Virus record (IMG/VR): IMGVR_UViG_3300035698_009306
Span: 1-22,995 of that record
Reading direction: 5' to 3' (one strand)
Source: a virus
Length of the DNA stretch: 22,995 nucleotides
The notes beneath the pieces are model-generated. The model was given only the letters and a program-made list of their open reading frames with translations, searched no databases and was not told the origin of the DNA. Both the position numbers and the translations under genes were made by a program. Shown piece by piece: positions 8,304 through 14,600 of this stretch; within the stretch, counting starts at the first letter, position 1; the number at the start of each line of letters is the position of its first letter.

Positions 8304-8339
8304 CCCGGTTCCTACGGGCTCAGGCGTTGCCTAAGCAAC
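8304..8339 (+). other. tandem short hairpins in GC-richer non-coding segment
   Basis: CCCG (8304-8307) can pair with CGGG (8315-8318), and GTTGC (8326-8330) with GCAAC (8335-8339). The surrounding 8300-8440 stretch is richer in GC than its flanks and has no open frame. It may be a structured RNA or a replication element; I cannot tell which strand would be transcribed. Confidence 0.3.
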
Positions 8340-8667
8340 TTTCTCGATGCTAGTGTCACCTTGTATAGGGTCCAGTGTTTTAAATCGCTTTTAGGCCGCT
8401 GAGGACGGGTAAACAGCCCTTTTTTAGCTGGCTGGCTGATTTCAGGGTATGTCAGGCTGATATTCTTAATGATACCTGTGAGGTATCCTATTGTTGTTCA
8501 TCCGTAAAATACCTGTAGTCGTATATATAATAGGGCCCGATAGTATTCTGCGAAAAAAGACCCCATCCGTCACCACTATTGGTATAAGTCCTTTATAGGT
8601 AGTAAAATGGCTCTAATAGTCTATACAGACAGTAAAAAAATAAAGCGTCTTTTCAAGATAATATGAG

Positions 8668-8716
8668 TGTCTCATTTTGGTTACACTATTTCTTTACCTG
8701 TAACATTCGTGTTACA
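8668..8716. promoter_or_regulatory. operator-like dyads, TGTAAC-N6-GTTACA type
   Basis: TGTAAC-ATTCGT-GTTACA at 8699-8716 is a perfect 6+6 dyad, extendable to 7+7 (TGTAACA-TTCG-TGTTACA). A degenerate copy, TGTCTC-ATTTTG-GTTACA, lies 31 bases upstream at 8668-8685. The same consensus forms the array at 11607-11726, so one phage or host DNA-binding protein may act at both regions. Confidence 0.5.
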
Positions 8717-8816
8717 CCTGCCTTATCTCTGCCCTATGTCTATTAAAAACATCAGTCTATAATTATAAACAAAGTTATTGACAATGCTGTAGCAAAATAA
8801 CACAGTTTATTTCCAC

Positions 8817-8836
8817 TTATCTACAGGTTATCAACA
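8817..8836 (+). promoter_or_regulatory. tandem DnaA-box-like sites
   Basis: TTATCTACA (8817-8825) and TTATCAACA (8828-8836) each differ from the DnaA box TTATCCACA by one base and are 2 bases apart. A third, CTATCCACA, lies at 8960-8968 across the promoter start region. This is compatible with a replication origin or DnaA-controlled transcription. Confidence 0.4.
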
Positions 8837-8890
8837 GGGTAAAAGTGTGTCAAAGTGATACAAAAATAGCAGTAAATAACAGCATAATAC

Positions 8891-8911
8891 GGTCGATATA
8901 CAGTATCGGCC
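8891..8911. promoter_or_regulatory. imperfect palindrome upstream of promoter
   Basis: GGTCGATA-TACAG-TATCGGCC is a dyad with 7 of 8 matching arm positions. It ends 21 bases before the -35 element of the right-arm promoter, a suitable position for an activator or repressor. Confidence 0.35.
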
Positions 8912-8932
8912 TATAATACTTTCATTGATGCG

Positions 8933-8961
8933 TTGACATTGTGAGAGAATCGTGGTATTCT
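8933..8961 (+). promoter_or_regulatory. sigma-70 promoter P1 of the right arm
   Basis: TTGACA at 8933-8938, a 17-base spacer, then TATTCT at 8956-8961 preceded by TGG (extended -10). Transcription would start near 8968 and give a leader of about 30 bases before the first gene at 8999. Confidence 0.75.
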
Positions 8962-8998
8962 ATCCACATAGTTAAACATCATAACAGCGGGAGAAATA

Positions 8999-9259
8999 AT
9001 GTTAAACACTAACACAATTACTAACACAGTAAACGAAAGGAACACACATGATAACTTTGTCAATTTTAGCATTGGTAATTCTTTATGCGTATGTAAAAGC
9101 GGAAGTGTTATGAGAAAAATTTTCAGTGGTGACAGTTACACAGCAAAACAATGTAAATTAATTCGATGGTATGTAATAACAAAAAAGCACACAGTCACGG
9201 AGTATTTAAAAAAGTATGCAGTATTATTTAACAATCATCATGCAAAAAAAGGAGTATGA
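8999..9259 (+). CDS. small unknown protein, 86 aa (or 49 aa from an internal start)
   Basis: This is the first frame after promoter P1. The ATG at 8999 follows GGGAG at good spacing, but the first 37 residues are Asn/Thr-rich and of low complexity. An internal ATG at 9110 would give a more protein-like 49-residue basic product (MRKIFSGDSYTAKQCKLIRW...). That ATG overlaps the stop of a separate small frame (9048-9113) as ATGA, so coupled translation from there is possible. The stop lies just before the first amidoligase. I do not recognise it. Confidence 0.45.
   Translation: MLNTNTITNTVNERNTHDNFVNFSIGNSLCVCKSGSVMRKIFSGDSYTAKQCKLIRWYVITKKHTVTEYLKKYAVLFNNHHAKKGV
9048..9113 (+). CDS. possible hydrophobic microprotein, 21 aa
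   Basis: The ATG at 9048 follows CGAAAGGA at 7-base spacing, the same Shine-Dalgarno type used by most right-arm genes. The peptide MITLSILALVILYAYVKAEVL is mostly one membrane helix. Its stop overlaps an ATG at 9110 (ATGA). It lies inside the 8999-9259 frame, so only one of the two readings, or both, may be used. Confidence 0.35.
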   Translation: MITLSILALVILYAYVKAEVL

Positions 9260-9261
9260 TA

Positions 9262-10416
9262 ATGGAATTAAGTAAATGCAAACACTGTTCTGAATTATTG
9301 GAAGCTGATAAACTATTTGACTTTGAAGGTCAGGACTATTGTGAACTATGTCATCAACAGTTGTTTACATTATGTCATACGTGCGGAGAAGAAATAGAAA
9401 AAGCTAATTCACAAAGTTATAACTTCAGATTTTTTTGTGAAACATGCTTTGAAGAAAATCACAGAACTTGTGACCGCTGTGATGATATATTTCCACAACG
9501 TGATAGTTACTACGCTTATAATGGAGATTGTTTATGTGTGGACTGTTATGAAAATTACTTTTCATCATGTGACCGCTGTGGAGAAGTTTTTGAGCGAAAC
9601 GAAATGAATTGGAATGATAATGATGGATGCTATTATTGCGGATCTTGTAATTATGATGATGATGAAGAAATCTATCACGCGGAAATTAATTCGTATAGTT
9701 ACAAGCCGGTTGCTATTCTGCATAAAGTAGCAAAAGAAAAAACCGAAATGCATTTTGGCTTTGAGTATGAAATACAAGTTGAAAATGGAGATTGTATAGA
9801 TACACTAAAACAAAAAGACGAATTGTATTTTAAACACGATTGTTCCGTGGGTAAAGGATTTGAAATTGTTACGCATCCAATGACAAAAAAATACATAGAA
9901 GAAACGGGCATAATAAATTTTGTTATGGATACATTATGCGATTATAATGCACAGGCAGACTACAATACCGGAAATCACATACACTTTACACGCGGAATTT
10001 TAAACGAATGTCAGGAAAAGAAATTAGCGTATTTCGGTAGTAAATTTGGTTCACAGTTGATGGCAATTTCAAAACGTAACACATCACATTGTGATTACGC
10101 AAAAAGGTACGATTTTACTATGAAAAATTTTCTACAAAATACAATACATGAGACAATGGGGTATGACCGTAGTAATTTATTTAATTTTACAAACAGAGCC
10201 ACAATAGAATGCCGACTTTTTAACGGCACAGTTGATGCAACCTCGGCAATAGAAAATTTTGAAATACTTTGTGGGATAATTAATTACATACAGTCTACGC
10301 ATATTTATGATTTTTGCTGGAGTGGTTATGTAAAATACATGAAAAATAATTATGCTATTGGGTATAACTTCATAAATAAAGAAACGACGAAAAGAAAGGA
10401 ACTACAATGTGTATAA
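9262..10416 (+). CDS. amidoligase 1 (Amidoligase_2 family) with four zinc-binding modules, 384 aa
   Basis: Amidoligase_2 proteins have a glutamine-synthetase-like carboxylate-amine ligase fold and are predicted to form amide or peptide bonds using ATP. Catalytic motifs are GFEYE (residues 166-170), HDCSVGKGFEIVTHPMT (192-208), GNHIHF with the His-x-His pair (239 and 241), and ATIECRLFNGT. Residues 6-129 hold eight CxxC-type knuckles (CKHC, CELC, CHTC, CETC, CDRC, CVDC, CDRC, CGSC), enough for about four treble-clef or LIM-like zinc modules. Start choice: an ATG occurs at 9256, but AGGAG at 9250-9254 is correctly spaced only for the ATG at 9262. The last codons (Cys-Val-stop) overlap the GAT start by 10 bases. 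The family call is good; the substrate is unknown. Confidence 0.8.
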   Translation: MELSKCKHCSELLEADKLFDFEGQDYCELCHQQLFTLCHTCGEEIEKANSQSYNFRFFCETCFEENHRTCDRCDDIFPQRDSYYAYNGDCLCVDCYENYFSSCDRCGEVFERNEMNWNDNDGCYYCGSCNYDDDEEIYHAEINSYSYKPVAILHKVAKEKTEMHFGFEYEIQVENGDCIDTLKQKDELYFKHDCSVGKGFEIVTHPMTKKYIEETGIINFVMDTLCDYNAQADYNTGNHIHFTRGILNECQEKKLAYFGSKFGSQLMAISKRNTSHCDYAKRYDFTMKNFLQNTIHETMGYDRSNLFNFTNRATIECRLFNGTVDATSAIENFEILCGIINYIQSTHIYDFCWSGYVKYMKNNYAIGYNFINKETTKRKELQCV

Positions 10417-11195
10417 TCATAGTTAAAAAATCAGGAATAAAGTTACCAAGTAAAACAATGCTGAAAAGATGTGAAAAACAAAACAACGACGGCATGGGCA
10501 TTATGTGGGTGAGAGAAGGAGAAAAATTAACACACATTAAAAAAGATTTTCAAAATTTAAAACACATGATTAATTTTATCAATAAAAACATAATGCAATC
10601 GGATACATTATGCATACATTTCCGTTACGCAACTAGTGGGATAGTAAACAGAACACAGAGGCATCCGTTTGTTATTACTACCGACCCACAAAGTGTTTTA
10701 CGCATGAGAGGAGATTGTAAAAAAGCAGTAATGCATAATGGCGTATTAAGTGAATACGATTTTCAAAATCAAATGTCGGATACAATAAATTTTACGACAA
10801 CGGTCTTGGCTAATAAAATCGTTAAAAATAATTTACATGATCCAGTGATTCAGTATTTTATTAAAGAAGTGTTACAAGGTGACCGACTTGCAATTTCTAA
10901 CAACGGAAAATTAATTCTATTAGGTGAATGGGTCACACAAAAAACAACGGGACTAGTTTTCTCTAATGAAGGCTATAGACCCACGCCAAAATGTAATGAT
11001 AAATGGGTAACAATGGATGATGCATTACTTTTGGATAATTTAGAAAATGAAATTAAAGAGGATGACCAGCAGTTTTCAGAATGTGACTTATGCGGAAAGT
11101 GGAAACAAGTTACAACGTTGGAAGCCTATGAAGCCTCGCTTCATGTATGTAAGCAGTGTAAAAAAAGTTACCAAGATGGGACCTTAACAATGTAA
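10407..11195 (+). CDS. class II glutamine amidotransferase 1 with C-terminal zinc ribbon, 262 aa
   Basis: This is an N-terminal-nucleophile glutaminase domain that releases ammonia from glutamine for a partner synthetase. All family landmarks are visible: Cys2 (nucleophile after Met removal), NNDGMGI (26-32), HFRYATSG with Arg73, MHNG (His110-Asn111-Gly112) and SDT with Asp125. The spacing matches GPAT-type class II enzymes. The C-terminus, residues 226-262, is a small zinc ribbon (CDLC...CKQC). No synthetase domain is fused; the adjacent amidoligase is the obvious partner. GAAAGGAA lies upstream inside the ligase gene, and the start overlaps its stop by 10 bases. Confidence 0.85.
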   Translation: MCIIIVKKSGIKLPSKTMLKRCEKQNNDGMGIMWVREGEKLTHIKKDFQNLKHMINFINKNIMQSDTLCIHFRYATSGIVNRTQRHPFVITTDPQSVLRMRGDCKKAVMHNGVLSEYDFQNQMSDTINFTTTVLANKIVKNNLHDPVIQYFIKEVLQGDRLAISNNGKLILLGEWVTQKTTGLVFSNEGYRPTPKCNDKWVTMDDALLLDNLENEIKEDDQQFSECDLCGKWKQVTTLEAYEASLHVCKQCKKSYQDGTLTM

Positions 11196-11208
11196 CAAAA
11201 ATTTTATT

Positions 11209-11243
11209 GCGTAACACATGTAAATTTTTTATGTGTGTTACGC
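11209..11243 (+). terminator. hairpin after GAT 1, possible terminator
   Basis: GCGTAACACA (11209-11218) pairs perfectly with TGTGTTACGC (11234-11243), with a T-rich loop of 15 bases. It starts 14 bases after the GAT 1 stop and is followed by a T-rich stretch (TATTATTTATTTTTTAT). The long loop and interrupted T-run make it a weak intrinsic terminator or an mRNA-stabilising hairpin. Confidence 0.45.
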
Positions 11244-11480
11244 CGCTATTATTTATTTTTTATACTTATAAATTTTCACGGAGAAATTTTTTCTATTACA
11301 ATTTTTTTGATGTAATAATTTTTTACACTATACATTTATTTGAATAATTAAACGGTCAAAACGCCCGTATAACAATATAAAGTAAAATTACATAGTATTT
11401 ACTTACAATAAACAAAAAATAGCTTAGGAGAGCAATTTGAACACTTAAAATTGATTTTTGACAATGTGATACAAAGCCTT

Positions 11481-11532
11481 CAGAAACGGCAGAAGTGCCG
11501 GGAAATCCGTATTTCTGCCCGTAAAATGGGCA
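11481..11532 (+). ncRNA. structured RNA candidate
   Basis: CAGAAA (11481-11486) pairs with TTTCTG (11512-11517), enclosing CGGCA-GAAG-TGCCG (11487-11500), with an alternative pairing of ACGG to CCGT. A second hairpin, TGCCC-GTAAAAT-GGGCA, spans 11516-11532. The segment is GC-richer than its surroundings and has no open frame. No promoter is evident directly upstream. It might instead be a protein-binding or origin element. Confidence 0.3.
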
Positions 11533-11606
11533 TATTTGATGTATAGTCTATTTACTATTACATAACGGTAAGGAGTATTGGTAGAGGTATAGATAGGCGT
11601 CGATTT

Positions 11607-11726
11607 TTTGACAAAAAGTTATCAACAGGCGTCAAAAAGTTAACACCTGTAACAAAAATGCGACACCTGTAACAAAAATGTTACACTTTGTAACCTAAAT
11701 GCGACACCTGTAATAATTAGGTTACA
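11607..11726. repeat. iteron-like array, six 18-bp units at about 20.5-bp period
   Basis: Units start at 11607, 11628, 11648, 11668, 11689 and 11709 (steps of 21, 20, 20, 21 and 20). The four best are TGTAAC-AAAAAT-GCGACA, TGTAAC-AAAAAT-GTTACA, TGTAAC-CTAAAT-GCGACA and TGTAAT-AATTAG-GTTACA. The first two are degenerate but keep the central AAAAAG and a TTA(T)CA end. The two-helical-turn spacing puts every unit on the same face of the DNA, as for replication iterons or cooperative operators. Confidence 0.6.
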
Positions 11727-11867
11727 TTTACAAAGTATTTAAAAAAGTTAATAAAAGATTTTAGAAAGTTAGAGAGAGAAGGGCAATGATTCCCATATAG
11801 CTAACCTCCAAGGCTCAAGATGATTTTTTAGTGTAACAAATTTGAGACAGTTTTAAAAAAATAATTG

Positions 11868-11896
11868 TTGACACGTTAATAAAAACATGGTATAAT
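11868..11896 (+). promoter_or_regulatory. sigma-70 promoter P2
   Basis: A perfect TTGACA (11868-11873), a 17-base spacer ending in TGG, and a perfect TATAAT (11891-11896). Transcription would start near 11903, just before AGAAAGGA and the ATG at 11921. Confidence 0.85.
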
Positions 11897-11920
11897 TATA
11901 ACAGTGACAGAAAGGAACTT

Positions 11921-12121
11921 ATGAATGTAAAAGAATTAAAAGAAGAATTAAACAAGTATGATGATAATTTGGTAATCTCATTTGGTAATAGTCATTATTT
12001 CAGAAAATCAGAACATTATTTATGGGCTGATAAAATTGAATCAACAGGCACTACACTGAGTAGAGATTTAAAAAGAGAAGAATATGACCCACAGGCATTA
12101 TTTATTTGGTGTGATGAATAA
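11921..12121 (+). CDS. small unknown phage protein, 66 aa
   Basis: The ATG follows AGAAAGGA at good spacing and lies about 18 bases after the predicted P2 start site. The N-terminus MNVKELKEELNKYDDNLVIS resembles small phage proteins that begin with an 'xVKELxExLxxxxDDxxV' helix-strand unit. A beta-rich C-terminal half follows, with conserved-looking Tyr, Trp and Cys residues (HYLWADKIE, FIWCDE). No membrane segment or catalytic motif is seen. It is followed 13 bases later by a lytic transglycosylase. Function unknown. Confidence 0.6.
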   Translation: MNVKELKEELNKYDDNLVISFGNSHYFRKSEHYLWADKIESTGTTLSRDLKREEYDPQALFIWCDE

Positions 12122-12134
12122 CAGAAAGGATACT

Positions 12135-12566
12135 ATGGAAGGAGATAGTATAACAAAAATTCTACTAGCTACTATAATATTTCTTTTAATATGTGCAACG
12201 GGAGAATGTGATGCTATTAGCCTACAGGCGCTTAGTAGTATTGAGAGTGATGGAGACACTAATGCCATATCATGTGCAGGAGCAAAGCACGGTAGAGGTA
12301 TATACCAAGTGTCAGAGATTGCGTTACTAGAGTATAATAATTATAATCATACACACATTAAGAAAGAGCAATTATTTGACCCGATTATCAATGAAATGAT
12401 TGCATTATGGTTTTTAGAAAAACGTATACCTCAGCTATTAAAACACTTTGGACATGAGGTGAATGTTGCTAATATAATACAAGTATATAATCTAGGTATA
12501 GGTTCATTTAATAAAGGCATACGCAATAAAAACTATGTGAAAAAATATAATGAAAGGAAAACATGA
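12135..12566 (+). CDS. small exported lytic transglycosylase-like protein (SLT fold), 143 aa
   Basis: The product has an N-terminal hydrophobic segment (ILLATIIFLLICATG, residues 9-23), serving as a signal peptide or membrane anchor, then a compact SLT-like domain. Landmarks are the likely catalytic Glu37 in LQALSSIESDGDTNA, the GRGIYQVSEIAL motif (family G.GlmQ), an LFDPIINEMIALWFLEKR segment (family 'DP..N...a..yL'), and VYNLGIGSFNKG (family 'aYNaG'). Such enzymes cleave peptidoglycan between MurNAc and GlcNAc. The ATG at 12135 follows AGAAAGGA at good spacing; an upstream in-frame ATG at 12084 lies inside the previous gene and is unlikely. Its early-arm position suggests local wall remodelling rather than bulk lysis. 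Confidence 0.7.
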   Translation: MEGDSITKILLATIIFLLICATGECDAISLQALSSIESDGDTNAISCAGAKHGRGIYQVSEIALLEYNNYNHTHIKKEQLFDPIINEMIALWFLEKRIPQLLKHFGHEVNVANIIQVYNLGIGSFNKGIRNKNYVKKYNERKT

Positions 12567-12788
12567 AAACAGAGTCACAAAAATTTACTGATGCAGTAAA
12601 ACACGTAAAAGATTACTTGGTATGCTCCACACGGTAGAGCATTAAAACATTTGATAAAGCGTGAAGTGGTGAAAGAAATTTTTATTGGCGAGTGCTTTAT
12701 TGGATATGAATATAAAGAACATTTAATTCTTAGAGAAAGAGGCACAGGTGATTGTGAAGAATATTATATATTAAAAGGAAAAGTATAA
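12563..12788 (+). pseudogene. frameshifted small gene of unknown function
   Basis: An ATG at 12563, overlapping the transglycosylase stop as ATGA and preceded by GAAAGGAA, opens MKTESQKFTDAVKHVKDY and would stop at 12635-12637. The +1 frame continues from about 12618 as WYAPHGRALKHLIKREVV and runs to a stop at 12786-12788. Read together, the two parts make one plausible protein of about 74 residues. A missing or extra base near 12617 explains it, as decay, a sequencing error or a programmed shift. No stand-alone start with a ribosome-binding site is seen for the second part. Confidence 0.5.
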
Positions 12789-12796
12789 AATAAATC

Positions 12797-12825
12797 TTGA
12801 CACGCTAACAGAAAGATGGTATAAT
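12797..12825 (+). promoter_or_regulatory. sigma-70 promoter P3
   Basis: TTGACA at 12797-12802, a 17-base spacer ending in TGG, TATAAT at 12820-12825. The ATG of the next gene lies only 6 bases after the -10 element, so P3 transcripts would be leaderless for that gene or would serve only the genes downstream. Confidence 0.8.
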
Positions 12826-12830
12826 AAAAT

Positions 12831-13157
12831 ATGAATAAAATGCGTAAGACAGTGTATAGGATAGAAAATCATGAGGGTAGATTATATCGGACCCATCATT
12901 TTCCTTATACAAAAATAGCAGACAAAATAAATGCTAAACATCCGTTACCTAAAGATGATATAAAGATAGGTAGAGACCCAAAACCTAATGAAAAGTGTTG
13001 CTTCCTATCACTTGAGCAGTTACATAACTGGTTCACTGATAAAGATTTGGAGATATTAGAAAGAAAAGGCTTTACAATCAAAAAAATCAATGTTATAATA
13101 ACAGCAGAAGGTGAGACACAGGGATTATATCATTGTAACAATTATGTAACACTATAA
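12831..13157 (+). CDS. small unknown phage protein, 108 aa
   Basis: A soluble protein without membrane segments. It has a pattern seen in small phage proteins of unknown function: an N-terminal VYRIENHEGRLYR strand pair, then CCFLSLEQLHNWFTDKDLEILERKGF, then an INVIITAEGETQGLYH strand pair. The SLEQL..WF....L..L...GF core is the most family-like piece. The start is uncertain: the ATG at 12831 lies at or before the predicted P3 start point and has no close Shine-Dalgarno; Met4 (12840) is an alternative. It is followed after 18 bases by amidoligase 2. Function unknown. Confidence 0.55.
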   Translation: MNKMRKTVYRIENHEGRLYRTHHFPYTKIADKINAKHPLPKDDIKIGRDPKPNEKCCFLSLEQLHNWFTDKDLEILERKGFTIKKINVIITAEGETQGLYHCNNYVTL

Positions 13158-13175
13158 ACAGAGAGGAATAGTAAA

Positions 13176-14600
13176 TTGAGTGAATTTAAAATAGATGATG
13201 TTGTTGAAGTTATTAATCCTGGTAACACATACTCAACACATAATGAAATGCAGTTTTATACTTCATGGCAATATTCTTATGTCCCATCACGCGGAGATAT
13301 AGGACAAGTAATGGCAGTTGGAATTATAGACACTGTATTACCTTCAGTGGTTTTAATGATTAATGATAAAGCATTATTAATTGGAGAACGAGGTATTAAA
13401 CAGAAAGGAAATGCATTGAGAGGAACAATAATATCAGATGGCACAGCAATTACAAGTGTAAACATAAATGATATAGTAATATCAAAAAAATGTCCTCATT
13501 GTGGTGTTGATTATCCAGAAAGTCAAGTGAGAAAGGTTGATGATGAAATGTATTGTTTTAAGTGTTACAATATATTATTTAAGTCTTGTTCTAGTTGCGG
13601 AGTGGCACATCTAATAGAGGATATGCTTGTTCCTAGTGGGAGAATGTTTCCTTCTTATTATTGTAAAAAGTGTTTTAAGCAAGTATTTTTACAATGCTCT
13701 GATTGTGGTGGTGATTATGGAGCTGGTGATATGAGATTAATAGACGGACAGAATATATGTCCTCGATGTTGGGAGGCCAATCACAGACTAATAAAATCTT
13801 GTGGCTATGTGTCTGTATTTAAATTTCATAAGATGGACTGGGAATATGAACCTCTCTATATGGGAATAGAGTTGGAGATTCAAGCACGTTGTATGGTGAA
13901 TGAAGAACAATTATCAGTGTATATACAAGAATATTTATTGGAAAATAAACTTGACAAGTTGTTCTATTTCAAGTATGATGATAGTATAAGCAACGGTTTT
14001 GAGATTGTATCAATGCCAGTTACATATGCTTATATACATAAGAATGTCAATATCAAGAGTTTACTAAAACATATAAACAGAAAAGCAACCTCATATAAAG
14101 GTGGAAGATGTGGTATACATGTTCACATGAGCAGAAAGTATTTTTGTAATGAAGATATAAGAAAAATGCAGTTGTTCTTTAATTATAACAGTAGTTGGTT
14201 ATTAAAGTTTTCTCAGAGAACACAAGAGCAGTTAAGTCAGTGGGCAAGAATTACAGAGTTTAATAAAGAAGAATATAAAGCATATAGATGTCACAATGAA
14301 TTTAGGAATCCTTCAGATAGATATATAGCTTTAAGTTTTGCTGGTGATAAAGACACTATTGAAATGAGATTATTTAGAGGCACATTAAACTATGATAGAT
14401 TTATTGCTACATTACAATTTGTCAATGCTATTGCTAGTTTTGTAAAGCATGTGAGTTTTGCCACACTAACGTATAGAAAAAGTATTGACAGATTTATAAA
14501 CTTTTGTAAATCTAAAAATCAATATAGAAAATTTGTTGACTACGTGATTGCTAAAAATTTAATAACAACGGAACAAGAAAGGGAAACAGTATGTGTTTAA
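13176..14600 (+). CDS. amidoligase 2 with SH3-like N-domain and three zinc modules, 474 aa
   Basis: The start is a TTG at 13176, supported by GAGAGGA 8 bases upstream. Residues 1-100 form a beta-rich SH3/KOW-like domain (FKIDDVVEVINPG...SRGDIGQVMAVGI...LLIGERGIK) not present in the other copies. Residues 106-198 hold six CxxC knuckles (CPHC, CFKC, CSSC, CKKC, CSDC, CPRC), about three zinc modules. The catalytic domain has MGIELEIQ (229-236), YDDSISNGFEIVSMPVT (267-283), GRCGIHVHMSRKYF with the His-x-His pair at 315 and 317, and TIEMRLFRGTLNYDRF. The final Cys-Val-stop overlaps the next start by 10 bases. Predicted ATP-dependent amide or peptide ligase; substrate unknown. Confidence 0.82.
   Translation: MSEFKIDDVVEVINPGNTYSTHNEMQFYTSWQYSYVPSRGDIGQVMAVGIIDTVLPSVVLMINDKALLIGERGIKQKGNALRGTIISDGTAITSVNINDIVISKKCPHCGVDYPESQVRKVDDEMYCFKCYNILFKSCSSCGVAHLIEDMLVPSGRMFPSYYCKKCFKQVFLQCSDCGGDYGAGDMRLIDGQNICPRCWEANHRLIKSCGYVSVFKFHKMDWEYEPLYMGIELEIQARCMVNEEQLSVYIQEYLLENKLDKLFYFKYDDSISNGFEIVSMPVTYAYIHKNVNIKSLLKHINRKATSYKGGRCGIHVHMSRKYFCNEDIRKMQLFFNYNSSWLLKFSQRTQEQLSQWARITEFNKEEYKAYRCHNEFRNPSDRYIALSFAGDKDTIEMRLFRGTLNYDRFIATLQFVNAIASFVKHVSFATLTYRKSIDRFINFCKSKNQYRKFVDYVIAKNLITTEQERETVCV

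Larger units (their letters stand above)
7751..8998. other. divergent non-coding control region, about 1.25 kb
   Basis: No convincing gene is present between the two divergent arms. Contents in order are an AT-rich stretch upstream of the late operon, a GC-rich purine-pyrimidine alternating tract (7908-7962), a perfect dyad (7992-8013), a polypyrimidine tract (8038-8068), a GC-richer segment with several short hairpins (8300-8440), a GATACC-TGTGA-GGTATC dyad (8471-8487), operator-like sites (8668-8716), DnaA-box-like sites (8817-8836), an imperfect palindrome (8891-8911) and a sigma-70 promoter (8933-8961). This is the layout of a regulatory and possibly replication-initiation region between early and late genes. 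Confidence 0.7.
11196..11920. other. second non-coding region, about 725 bp
   Basis: No gene is supported. The region holds a 10-bp-stem hairpin after GAT 1, an AT-rich stretch, a structured-RNA candidate (11481-11532), the periodic array (11607-11726) with a DnaA-box-like TTATCAACA at 11619-11627, an AT-rich segment, and promoter P2. The combination is compatible with a replication origin or a control hub. Confidence 0.6.

Noticed and set aside
8401-8440. GGG...CCC followed by TTTTTT as an intrinsic terminator
   Set aside because: The stem is only about 3 bp, too weak to support without further evidence.
11607-11726. CRISPR array
   Set aside because: The units repeat at a 20-bp period with no unique spacers and no cas genes; an iteron or operator array explains it better.
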